Shown in pieces: positions 52,901 through 63,070 of a DNA stretch of 64,000 nucleotides. The notes beneath the pieces are model-generated. The model was not told where the DNA came from. It did no database searches and worked only from the letters and a program-made list of their open reading frames with translations. The DNA comes from Varroa destructor (Eukaryota; Arthropoda; Arachnida; Mesostigmata; Varroidae), in contig NW_019211460.1 of assembly GCF_002443255.2 (NCBI RefSeq), positions 31,666,717-31,730,716 on the forward strand, read 5' to 3'. A program made the position numbers and the translations under genes. Every line of letters begins with the position of its first letter. Positions within the stretch are counted from its first letter, which is position 1.

Positions 52901-53034
52901 TGAAACTGACATGCGACTTGAAGAAGAAGACCATTAATGGGGTGTCGTGCCCGGCTGTCTCGAGCCCCCCGGGATGTAAACTAGTTCCGGGTTTTGGCCC
53001 CTACCCGACGTGCTGCCCAACCGTTGAATGCTAG
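49933..53034 (+). CDS. Secreted single VWC-domain protein (SVWC family)
   Basis: Two exons, 49933-50035 and 52835-53034, joined in phase 1 across a 2.8-kb intron (GCTG/GTAAGT; TACTTCAG/GT), giving 100 residues. Residues 1-17 are a signal peptide (MSIKFCLVALIAYSTLA). The mature part carries eight cysteines (37, 56, 61, 73, 82, 94, 95, 100) in the single-domain von Willebrand factor C pattern, including the PTCCPTVEC end, and the protein stops on the eighth cysteine. Arthropod SVWC proteins are small secreted proteins reported in immune and nutritional responses (the Vago group) and in secretions; which role applies here is unknown. Lys-rich centre (KKK at 64-66). A TATA-like box lies upstream and AATAAA at 53081 downstream, so the unit looks complete and active. 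Confidence 0.85.
50036..52834 (+). other. Intron of the SVWC gene
   Basis: A 2.8-kb AT-rich intron bounded by GTAAGT and TTCAG. The open frames inside (for example 50675-50995 -) have no motif. I see no nested gene. Confidence 0.6.
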
Positions 53035-53080
53035 CATTTCTAGATCAAATCCGCATTGGCTATAAATAAGCCAGTACATT

Positions 53081-53086
53081 AATAAA
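53081..53086 (+). terminator. Poly(A) signal of the SVWC gene
   Basis: Canonical AATAAA 47 nt after the stop codon, followed by ACTTTCATTTG. This is the expected place for 3'-end cleavage and supports a very short 3'UTR. Confidence 0.65.
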
Positions 53087-53244
53087 CTTTCATTTGACAC
53101 AAACGCCTTCCTTCTTCATTTATGCCCGAATATGGCTGACGTTTTTCATAGAAATAAAGCGTTGTATTCAACGTGGACGCGCAGTTTCGAACAACAAGCC
53201 CTTGGGCGTATTTTTTTCTCGCACCATTCTACTGGCCAAAGAAC

Positions 53245-53266
53245 TATATATATATATATATATATA
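53245..53266 (+). repeat. (TA)n microsatellite
   Basis: About eleven TA units in the convergent intergenic region. Confidence 0.9.
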
Positions 53267-53623
53267 CCGGCATATAAGTAGACATTTCTTGCGGATGAGA
53301 AGTGACTATGGGTCGTGGAGCCGATTCTGTAACACAGCTACCTTGCTTTTAGCGAAGGTGATATATGTTATAGCGTTGAAGATGCATGCTCAGCTTTACT
53401 CTTGCGTTGATCTGAAGAGTTACGTTTCGTACAGTGGGAAGTTATTTATATATATGCTTTTTCCTATAGAAAAAGTTCAGCGTTTATTTTGCAAAGAATA
53501 CAAGCGTCGATGGTATTCAAAGGACACTGACGTTTGTATATTAAATGGCACATTTATTTAACTTATACTTACATAGGAACGCAATAAGGAATTATGTACA
53601 GTGCGTTCGTCATTTGTTCTTTC

Positions 53624-53624
53624 A

Positions 53625-53693
<69 letters not shown>

Positions 53694-53716
53694 ATATATG
53701 TATATATATATATATA
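53624..53716 (+). repeat. Interrupted (TA)n array
   Basis: About 90 nt of TA units with periodic TG interruptions (TATGTATA), between the convergent SVWC and BMP genes. Confidence 0.9.
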
Positions 53717-54252
53717 GCAGCTGATACGTGTAACTTTACTTCAATGAGAAGTGTAATTATTAAGTAAAATAGTCACAGTAATGTCTTCTACTGTATGCAG
53801 TTTGGCGAAATCCGTACAAAAAAATAGAAAGGCAAATGTTTGTATAGAAAGTATGTTTACGTCACAGCATCATAGATAGATTAACAGATTTACACCAAAT
53901 CGTTTATCTAGCTCCGTATTGCTACAATTTACAAAGAAATATACATGCGCATCAGTCATCTCGTTATCATGCTATGGCCGGTATTATCATAGTGCATAAT
54001 ATATACCTTCGCCATCATATCACTCTTTGCAATATTTTCGATAAAATATCGCCAAAGCAACAACTGTCATTCGCGCGGCGAAACGACTAATTGTTATTGC
54101 TTTTGTTTCGTCGCAATGAGCGTTCTCGGGGGGTTTGAGGTGCTCGTATTGTAGGAGAGATTCGAGTCAGATCAAGAGGATTATAGTTAGGTTCGATTAA
54201 TGCGTTCCGTGGCTTATAGTACTTCTTCCTTGGCCAACCGTTGAGACACATT

Positions 54253-54574
54253 TTATCTGCAACCACATCCGTGAACGACCATATCCTGATAGTTCTTTAG
54301 TATGACACGTTCGTACGCGTCAACGTAGAGCATCGAGATAGGGGTCAACTCGGTTGGCACGCAACAGGCCTTTGGCACGCCGTTTCCACCAGTACGCATT
54401 GAATTGACGAGCGTTTGAACGATGGCGTGATTCGTGCCGTTTAAATGTTCGGGTATGGGAAAGGGACAATTTCCCTGGCAGTAGTAAGCGTTATAACCTT
54501 GTGGGGCGACGATCCAATCATTCCAGCCCACATCGTTGAAGTTTATGTACAGACTGTGCCGACGACACTGCTCC
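54253..54574 (-). CDS. dpp: BMP exon 4: mature cystine-knot domain
   Basis: Starts with one base completing Lys295 (AA/G), after acceptor TTTCTTTCCCAG, and runs to TAA. Encodes residues 296-401 with all seven knot cysteines; Cys365 or Cys366 of KACC supplies the interchain disulphide in this family. The segment between [10 protein letters not shown] and VPKACC is a few residues longer than I expect for BMP2 or Dpp (NSMRTGGNG). Confidence 0.95.
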
Positions 54575-56174
54575 CTGGGAAAGAAAAAAATCAAAGCCAA
54601 GGGACTGAGTGGTAATGGTTTACATTTAACACACTTGTATGCAAAGCAATGGAACAGACCAATAGATTTGTTTGTTTGTTTGTTTGTACTGATAGTGATC
54701 TTTGCAATACGAAATATCAGTCGCCAATCTTACTTCTGTCGGTTGTAGCTCTTCCTTCGGTGATGTCTCGTGGCCGCTCGCTTATTCCTCAATAGAGATA
54801 GTCGTTTCGAGTCGCTCTTGCTCGCGTGATAGGTAAGCAGGATCGGCTGCTGATTGTCCCATGAGGTCTCGTTTACTCGGCCAGGGAAGTTCTTCAATAA
54901 AACATATGGCGAGACGACAGCTTCAGTGGTATTCTCGCTCTCACGAAATACCTGAACGTATAAACCGTGATTTCGCTCAGTCTTCCAGCGCTGGACGGCT
55001 TGTACAACGTCTAGACCGATCCAGGCATCACGTTCGGTGTTGCCAAGCACTCGTTTGGTATCGAGCAATCGTAAAATAGCGTCGGGATTTTTGCGGGTCG
55101 CTGGCCGAACGATATCGTACACTTGAATCATTTGCACCTCGCCCGTGTAGTCGACATCGTCGAGACGTGGCTTAAATAGTCGAAGTTCAGCTCCAAGGAA
55201 ACGCTCCTCATCGGCGATGTCTTCAGTTGAGATATTGAATTGGTATCGAATTCGGTTTATACCATAGAGATCTTCGTCATGCCGTTCTATCAAAGACACA
55301 ATTGATAGAACGATTAAGGATTAATGAACTGTTAGGTTTGTTTGCTTCGATTGCTGTACTTGCGCGCCACTAGATACCTTTCGTTTACAAAGCTAAACGC
55401 CTATAGAAGTTGAAGAATGAGACATCATATGCCTAATTTTGCACGTAACTGGCCCTAGGGCCTCAATGTCTTGAATTGTCTATCCAGTTTATTAAATATC
55501 GCCTTTCAACCGAACGTAATTCACTCAGTTATCCATTGAACAGTGTCTGGGCATCGCTGCTGGAACTGAAAAGTTGCTAAACATATGGCTGCGACCAACA
55601 CTTTTCCAGTGTGTTACTATGAAATAAAGCTTCTATAATCCAGTCGTGATAAGTGATTTTCAATCATATCTACTTACGCGTATGTAAGTAACTTCGCACG
55701 GTGTCAACGGGCTGCTGGGTGAGGATTTGATGATGATCAATGGCAATTTCGTCACCAGGTTGATCGGAATTCATGAAGCGATGTTGCGCCAAATACAAAT
55801 CGAGCATGTATTGTGGAATACTGCGCCGGCTGCGCATTCTTTCACCGAGCTTCAGGCGAAGTACATCAGGATCCGAAGCTCCAATGATATCCTGAAGCTT
55901 ACTGCGCAGAAAGGACTAGAAATTGCAGCGAAACCAAATCAATTTATTACCAACTTTTTCATTGCATATATATGTTGCGTGTTTGTAGAATTGTTACCGA
56001 GATACGTTCTGTGATAAAAAAAAAAATACGCTACTGAAACTGTGGATGAGATTCTTTGCTTACATTTAAAGCCCCTCGATTGCTGACGGCTTCCTCAACG
56101 CCGCCCAAAGCATCAGTACAATTTGCTGTTGCAAATAGCGCGCTCAGATATCTGCAACATAGGAAAATACACAT
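54253..56174 (-). CDS. dpp: BMP2/4-type ligand (Decapentaplegic family)
   Basis: Complete four-exon gene on the minus strand: 56174-56064, 55897-55678, 55286-54734, 54574-54253 (1206 nt, 401 residues, phases agree). Secreted TGF-beta family morphogen acting through BMP receptors. Signal peptide 1-19 ([19 protein letters not shown]). The prodomain includes VRSYLHT and RIRYQFNIS, as in BMP2/4/Dpp. Furin-type sites RNKR (277-280) and RHHR (284-287) are followed by a basic linker. The mature domain has seven conserved cysteines (298, 327, 331, 365, 366, 398, 400), [19 protein letters not shown], the N-glycosylation site NGT, KACCVPT and the terminal GCGCR. The ATG at 56174 gives a leader continuous with [11 protein letters not shown]. 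The exon 2 acceptor could instead lie 6 nt inward (55891). Family assignment is secure; the symbol reflects Dpp-like sequence of the mature part. Confidence 0.92.
54668..54687 (+). repeat. (GTTT)n microsatellite
   Basis: About five copies of TTTG, inside the intron between BMP exons 3 and 4. Confidence 0.85.
54734..55286 (-). CDS. dpp: BMP exon 3: prodomain and furin sites
   Basis: Phase 1 in (acceptor TTTGATAG) and phase 2 out (CAGAA/GTAAGA). Encodes the bulk of the latency-associated prodomain ([59 protein letters not shown]) and the RNKR and RHHR cleavage motifs. These follow the TGF-beta propeptide pattern. Confidence 0.92.
55678..55897 (-). CDS. dpp: BMP exon 2: N-terminal prodomain
   Basis: Encodes [35 protein letters not shown] and [10 protein letters not shown], the standard BMP2/4 N-terminal propeptide elements (PxYMLDLY and TVRS). 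Ends in phase 1 at donor ACGC/GTAAGT. The phase-0 acceptor is either at 55897 (GTAAG) or at 55891 (CTTCAG); the first AG, six bases upstream of 55897's, would break the frame. Confidence 0.85.
56064..56174 (-). CDS. dpp: BMP exon 1: start and signal peptide
   Basis: An ATG opens a 37-codon frame ([19 protein letters not shown], then [18 protein letters not shown]) that ends in phase 0 at AAT/GTAAGC and splices in frame to exon 2. A hydrophobic leader is expected here and the overall length becomes a normal 401 residues. An acceptor-like TTGCAG occurs inside the leader, so a model with an upstream coding exon cannot be fully excluded. Confidence 0.7.
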
Positions 56175-59100
56175 AAGTAGACACGCTTAATATATCTGTC
56201 ATTTTTTATTGGCGGGGTTTTTTAATCATTACTTTAGCTATCAGCAGAAAAGGTTTGACGATATATTGGTTTGGTTGACAAGAATGTCCTAAACTTTGAA
56301 CACTAGAACCGGTGCGCTAAGTAAGCTTATTTGAGGGAGAAGCATTGTGCAGTAATGAGATGCAGGAACATGACGGGCACAAGATCACAACGTTGCTGAT
56401 CCTAAACAGAACTATGATAGTTGTGAAAAAATAGACGGAAATAATAACGCCGCATCATTACACTGTTTACGTGCGAAACAAAAGAAAGGTCCGCGCTCAA
56501 GAGAGGCGTGCTTACAGGACGAAACGGACCGCAGCGTTAAAATACGCTAAGAATGGATGCCTTGTTATGGTAGACCGGGCCAACCGAGTAGATGCGAAAC
56601 TACGGTAGTTTCGAATGTGGGCTATAGCGAAAGCGTCATTTATAGATAAGAAACTGCAGCATAATTGGCGATGAGCAGGTATCTTTCCTACGGCAAGTCG
56701 TAACATAAAGAACACTTTCAATGTGTGTTCATTGTTTAGATCAGTCAATAACAAAAAACGCACTAGTTCGTTAGTTAACAGGCCTGTAGCTCGTTATGTA
56801 AAGTCAAACTTTTTCCATACGCGTTCAACAGATTGAAACCGAATCACATGGTCTAACGTATCTATAGAGATGCCATCAAGGTGCGTGTTTCAAAACAATT
56901 TCCTAATTAAAAACTCTAATATTTAGGATAGTAATTGTTTCTGCTTAATAATAGGCCTAGCACATAGAGTGTCTGTAAGTTCTACGCAGTCTGCCATGAA
57001 TATTGACAGAGGTGCGTGATGAATAGAAGGAACGACATTGCATTGAAGGTTCAATATTTTAAAGTCATTTTATTCGTTGATACAAATAATCGTCTACATA
57101 TTCATCGTTGACAAAAGACTGCGGTTTACTCTTTCATTGGGCAAACTAGAAAAAAACAGCATTTTGTCATTACTGATCGTCATTACGAATATGACTAGAC
57201 GAATTTTTTCCTCGACTAGGCAAATCGGAACAATCTAGTAGTTTTTGGGAAAATTTATCACCCGTACCGTATCAAGCACCGCACCCGTCTGTCTCCCTTA
57301 TGACGTCGCGGTTGCAGGACAAAGTTGTTGACTGCGCTAGGAAGAGGTACCTTCACAGAGAAATTGCGACAGTCGCCTAAGACTACACCTTAAATCCTTC
57401 ACGCCCTCGTATCGAAGCTCTTTTTCTACTTCAACGGCTATTTGCAACGAAATGGCATTCATTTAACAACAGAGTAAGCAGAGAGAGACTGCGCGAACGA
57501 TACGTCACATCTTACTTGTTTATTATATGTGATATGACACTTATTTGTCATCAATACCTGGCCACCTTGGCCTCCACTGGACATAAACGGACAGAAATTG
57601 GAAGGGGTGCAAAACAGGCATAAATAGACCTTACTTCTTTTTGTCCGTTGCGTAAGGCGGGAACAAAACGGCAAAGGAAAGCCTTTTGCTGCTGGTGCAA
57701 CGTGTCTTGCGAAGCTTTGCTGGGCGGATATTTCGACTGTGGGAGCTATGGGACGGGGATCGTCACGGCAGCCTATGCAGCGCAAAATGACACACTGCCA
57801 CTAATGACGGCTTCAACTGACGACACCAAGAATAGGTAATCAGCGGCAGGAACCGGCGCGGGAGTAACGGGATTGACCCGCCGCTTGTAGCTTTGACCTA
57901 TAGCGATCTTTGCGTGCTATAGCAGTTTGCCACTTGTTTAGCCTATCAGTCGGTCAACGAGTGAGGCCGCTGCCGCATCAGCGAAACTGACGGACCAACT
58001 GGACGCCGCAGACCGTCTCGTGAAAAATCTAGCGACATCGGACACCGGTGTCACTGCGAAAGCGCGGCGGACTTTGCGCAACGATGCTAGTCGCGCTGCG
58101 ATTACCGCTATAGGCCGTTGCCGCTAGCGACATACAAGGATGAAAAACTGAGCTAGGCCAACGCTAAACTGTCAACACCGCTGCTGGTGATAATGGCCAC
58201 ACGCCGATGCCCGACACAGACAACGCCAGGCAAAAATCTAATAAGATGAAGAATCCGCGACTGGGTAAACCGACGAGTCTACAACAGTGAACGACTTGCT
58301 CGGTTGGTGGAAAAAAAAAAAAAGAAATAATCATTACGACGAACAGCGACAGGTACAATTCAAGTCAACATAGTCTATAAGTGAAGCGCTGTTGTCGAGT
58401 ACTACACGAACAAAAAGGATAATGAAGATGCATACAATTGTCACTAGTTGAGTTGTATGCAAACTTCCCAAGTTTTCACCGCACGACGGCGACTGTGGCG
58501 CCGAAAATGGGCGGGCAATTTAACGCACGCTGATGTTGTGCATCGGCTAATATAGAAACGTAGAACGTCAAATGCATCACTATGAAGGGATCGAGGCGAA
58601 GTACATTCACACCAAGATCGATCTGTTATCCAGGCCAAGCTCTATGATGCTAGGCCCTATTTAGATGGTGGAGAAACAATGATACGTTCATTTGCGCCGG
58701 TATAACCTGACTAGTAGATCCAGGTAAAAGTTATATCATCTTTCGCCAACATGTAGACGGGTAGGATTAACAGCATATTCTAACTGAAGTTGGTCCGTAT
58801 ATGCAATTGTAGTACAGGCTGATGTGCGGGTTCACAGTGCTCATTTTTGTGATGTTTGCGTGCAAACGTTAATCGACGTAATAAATGTATTTTATCAGGA
58901 AGCAGATTTTTTTTCATCGAATTTGACCTCTATAGACCTTATCGAGATTACAGAGAGAGATTACGAGACTGGGGAGTCACCCTATTATGATTTGCCAACG
59001 CCGAACAATAAATACGTAAATGTCTATTGGGTTACTGAAATGCGGTGTGCTTTGGCGGTCGTCGTAGCAAGCTTTTATATATACACATCTGCTAAAAAAA

Positions 59101-61300
59101 CAATATGGTCCTTCTGATTCTCGAGTGAAGATCTATCAGAGAAGCATCTAGTACGCATAGATAATTCTTAGAGGTGTGTACAAACAATGACCAAAGTTCA
59201 TAGATCACTTTTACAGCGATACTTATGTACTAGGCCCGAACTAGAGTAGTCATGAAAGCGTTACCGTCACGTCGCTATAGACGTGACACGAGTAAAATTA
59301 CAAAAATGCAGCGTCTGCAAGAGGCACTCGTTCCAATTAAATAGACGCTTTGAGACACACTTCTGAGAACGACAATTAAGAATGCCCTACAGCGGATTAC
59401 AAAGAGTAACAATTAGGACAAATTTCGAATGATATATTTAACTGTCTAAACTGCACTGACCAAAATACCTCCGTTTTGCAGAAAAAAACGAAAAAAAAAA
59501 AAATAACATTCATGTTTGTTCGTATGCTCTGTCAAAAAAAAATGAGCGGTACGTTTTTTTGTTAGTGTTGTCCACATTTAAGTTATAGCCTATATCCTCG
59601 ACAGATCATTAGATTTACATTTTTGTTTTTTACATTACACATTATTTTTGCAAGACATGATATCGATGAAGAGATCCGCTGTTAAGCATTGTATTAGTCG
59701 CACGTAGAGTCACACACAGACAGATAACTGAGACAAGAGTACAAGTTCATATAACTTCAATAAATAACTCTGTATCCGCTACTAATCATACAAAAGGACC
59801 AAAAATAATAGTAATGACGGAAATAGTACGAGGGGTTTCTACGTAGCTAGGTCAACGTGGTCTGTATACAATGACGATGTACTCCGAAACTCACATACGA
59901 GAAAAGCTAATTTTTCTCACTTCTAATATAGCGGTGGTCACTAACGAGTCGTCGTCGGTGCCACCCGAGCAATTAATATGTTGCCATAAAATGTCGCATT
60001 TATGGCCGAATGAGAATATCGTATACGACCTCCATAGAAATTTACTTAGGTAGACTTCGACCTGGAAACCCGTAGAAGCTGTAATAATAATCTTTTATAT
60101 AATATCTTTGACCTACAATATCCTATTTGTCCGACACGAGTGGATTCTTTTTTATACTTAAGAAACGTGTCTTACGAAGAACTCGAACCAGTAGTTCCTG
60201 GCTTTGAAGGCAGAGAGTCAGCTGTCTGACCTATTAGGAGCAAGGTAGCACAGCAAATATTGTATATTGGGGTACAAAGAGGAGTGTAACACCATTTTAA
60301 TTTTCTTACACTTATCGAATGGCGAGGACTTCCACCATCTGATAATGGCTTCATTAGAAAGGAAAACCGAGCCATTAAACCAATCAGGACGTTATCTTAT
60401 AGTTAAATGTGAGAAGCCCGCCACCTTGCGTTCGTTTTGTGTATCGTGATCAAACGCTTAAATCGGCCGTTAATAGCACCCATTTGTCTATCTCCTGCTA
60501 TTTTTATCTATTTTACTGCCCATTTAGATGGGGCCTTCAGTGAAGCGCTTTTCTTATGTACCGCCATCACAGGACGTACGTAGATAGGCTTAGGTGGTAG
60601 GCAGCTAGTTCCTGTATGAAGAGAGTTTATAGATCATAGATTAATTTACTAAGAAAGATAAAAGATGAGATAGTCAGGAATCAGAAGGCGCTCATATGAT
60701 TGGAACAAGCTGGTTTCGAACAGAGATAACATGGCTATTTGACACGAGTCTACGAAGTACGGGCCATTGTTGTCCTTTATTTTCGTATCGTATTTCGTTC
60801 GTAGATAAGTTAAAACGTTCACGGTACAGGTTGTATTATTGGGGTCTTTTACAAAGTGACGCCCCTAAGTACTCCCAGTAACAAAAATAATGCCTTTTGA
60901 AATTTGACAAATTCGTTGTCATCCCTCGGTCCACGTTGTTGACTTAATGCTAACATAAAAGACAGAACAAACCGATAAACATTGGAAAGTCTAGTTCTAC
61001 ATCTAGAAAGACTAAAGTTAATCAATCGCACCAACCAACTTTGCCCATTCGGTAGTTGACAGCCCTCTCCTAGCGATTTCTGAAGAGCCGCTTTAGACTA
61101 TCACGAAACGTGCTATACATAAGCTATACACCGCACACTTAATTTACACAATACGTTTCTCTCACTTACACGAGTATAGGCCACATCCCTAGCGAATGTG
61201 TTACTAGCCAAATCTGCTGCGTGGAATCACGTCTTTGTTCCTCAGACATCATCGTCTAACTGGTATATTTTCACTTCGATATCCTGTATATTGTGTCGTC
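56175..61300. other. Upstream flank of the BMP gene
   Basis: No supported coding exon. 57.6-58.3 kb is GC-richer with overlapping open frames on both strands and no motif; it may be promoter or leader sequence for the minus-strand BMP gene. The rest is AT-rich. Confidence 0.4.
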
Positions 61301-61641
61301 TAATGCAGCGACTGTCCACTACTGCCCCCACGGCCCCCACCACCGTCATCAGCGGACCACCCCTCTTGCTGCATGCCCCATGCCGCATTTCATCGGTAGG
61401 CCCAGTCGAAAATGTAGGTTGGCTCTCGGCTCAAATAGAGACAATTATGAGACGAAAATTTACGGAGAGGGCAGATAGCCGTAGGATTTGCTACCTACTC
61501 GTACAATTGCTGCTCGTTATTGTTGGTCGATGATGGCTCCTTTCCGCCTACTTAAGGTAGAAGACGTACGAAAGCTCCACCTTGTTTGTTTAACAGCAGC
61601 GGCAGAGAGACAGACTCCGCCCACCAGAGACCTCACACGGA

Positions 61642-61658
61642 GGCGCCGACGACGACGG

Positions 61659-61689
<31 letters not shown>

Positions 61690-61722
61690 AACAGCAACAG
61701 CAGCAGCAGCACCAGCAGCAGT
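61642..61722 (+). repeat. (CGA)n/(CAG)n compound trinucleotide repeat
   Basis: A run of CGA/CGG units passes directly into CAG/CAA units. All six frames stay open over it, giving poly-Arg then poly-Gln on plus and Ser/Val/Leu-rich products on minus. Confidence 0.9.
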
Positions 61723-62512
61723 AGGACAACTACGAACGAGAAAGCCAGTGTTGATGCCGACACCGCAAATGAGACGACGTTGAACTTCTTGTAGTTTGAC
61801 CGTATGGCGATCAGCATTCGTACCGCCTAAGACCGGAGATCGTCCACCAAAGCCGATCCAGGCTTGAACAATCGTTCCCTTTGCGTCGTCCACGCACTAT
61901 ACTCACACCTACGTGCACTTCTTCTCAGACACCTACTTACATAGACGAGATGCATAGAAACTCTTCCTTTCCAACACATACATACGTAGACCAATCTATG
62001 AAATGCGAACAGAACGTGTCGCCCGAACGTCAGCACGTATAGGGAGTGATAGTAAGAAGGAAAGAGACAAAGTTAACTATCGTTGGTGACCATCATCTGG
62101 TCACGCATCGTGTCATAGGATTGAGATGGTTGAGTTGACAGCATCAGAGATAGAATAATATGGGCAGCAGCAGCGGCAGTACGCTACATTAAGGGCTGAG
62201 ATACGTTGGTGCACTTCGGCATCAGGGCTAGTAGAGCTGGTGGTGGCCGTCGAGACATGAAGTCACAGGGATGGCGACGACAGCTAGCCTCATCTAGTGA
62301 TGGTCGCTGCGATGACGATGAGAAGGCAGAATTCGCACTCCCTAAGGATGTAGAGAAGACGAGGAAGATGAAGACAAAAATGCTCAAGATGAGCACGATG
62401 TCGACGACTTAAGACGAAAAACGAAACTTACGATGAAAGAGGTCTATTGAAAGGCCACTGTCGAACATCAGAGCAGAGCTGAATTTGATCAGACTTTTCA
62501 ATACATCGACGT

Positions 62513-62536
62513 GCTGCTGCTGCTGCTGCTGCTGCT
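62513..62536 (+). repeat. (GCT)n trinucleotide repeat
   Basis: Eight GCT units, purely tandem, in the same GC-rich block as the CGA/CAG array. Confidence 0.9.
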
Positions 62537-63070
62537 CCTATCCGCATATCCAATCTTCTAGAGCCGTAACCACGGTGGTCGCGCAGCTTAACGATAGCCA
62601 CTGGCTTGATCGTACGTGTACTCTTCTACAATTGTCTACGTATGAACATAGATATCTGTGGAGCGATCCACTGATCTGCTTTTGTGTCTGTCTGTCCGTT
62701 TGTCCGTCTGTTAACCAATCTCTGGGATAACTCTCGTCAAGATGAGAAGGACGGTCAGGCGGCCAACCATGGACCGGCGCGGCATTTGTGCTGGTTTGTT
62801 TGTTCAAATGGACACACAGAGGCCGTAGCAGTAGCAGCAACAACAGCCAGACGTACTGGCGACGATCTTCGGCTGCCGTCTTCGGACTTCGACCGACGAG
62901 GTTCCGCCAGCATCGCTTTCCCCATGCACCGAAACCCAACGTTTTGGTGCTGTCTTCGCTCGGGCCGCCAGGCTGCAGACATAGCCGGAGCTAACCGTGG
63001 CCAGGTTAATCCGGTTGGCGACAGCCGCGCTTCTGATCACTCAGTAACGCGAGGAGAGGGGAAGTGAGCT

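Larger units (their letters stand above)
53087..54252. other. Convergent intergenic region between SVWC and BMP genes
   Basis: Contains TA microsatellites at 53245-53266 and 53624-53716. A 155-codon frame (53094-53561 +) begins at a non-ATG codon, runs through the TA repeat and is not believed. TTTATT at 53553-53558 would read AATAAA on the minus strand and could serve the BMP transcript. Confidence 0.5.
61301..63070. other. GC-rich block with trinucleotide repeats
   Basis: Distinctly GC-richer than the window, with CGA, CAG and GCT arrays and long overlapping open frames on both strands, all low-complexity (Arg/Gln on plus, Leu/Ser on minus). This is typical of a promoter/5'UTR or of a low-complexity first exon. 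It lies 5-7 kb upstream of the BMP start and could belong to that gene or to one beyond the window. Confidence 0.4.

Noticed and set aside
53094..53561. 155-codon plus-strand open frame after the SVWC gene
   Set aside because: Non-ATG start, runs through a TA microsatellite (Ile-Tyr repeats), follows directly on a poly(A) signal and has no motif.
58824..59117. 97-codon plus-strand frame upstream of the BMP gene
   Set aside because: Non-ATG start, no motif and no splice partner.
61488..61724. Plus-strand frame ending in poly-Arg and poly-Gln
   Set aside because: Product of the CGA/CAG repeat, which is open in all frames.
62538..62939. 133-codon minus-strand frame
   Set aside because: No ATG near its start and overlapping frames are equally open; GC-rich low-complexity effect.
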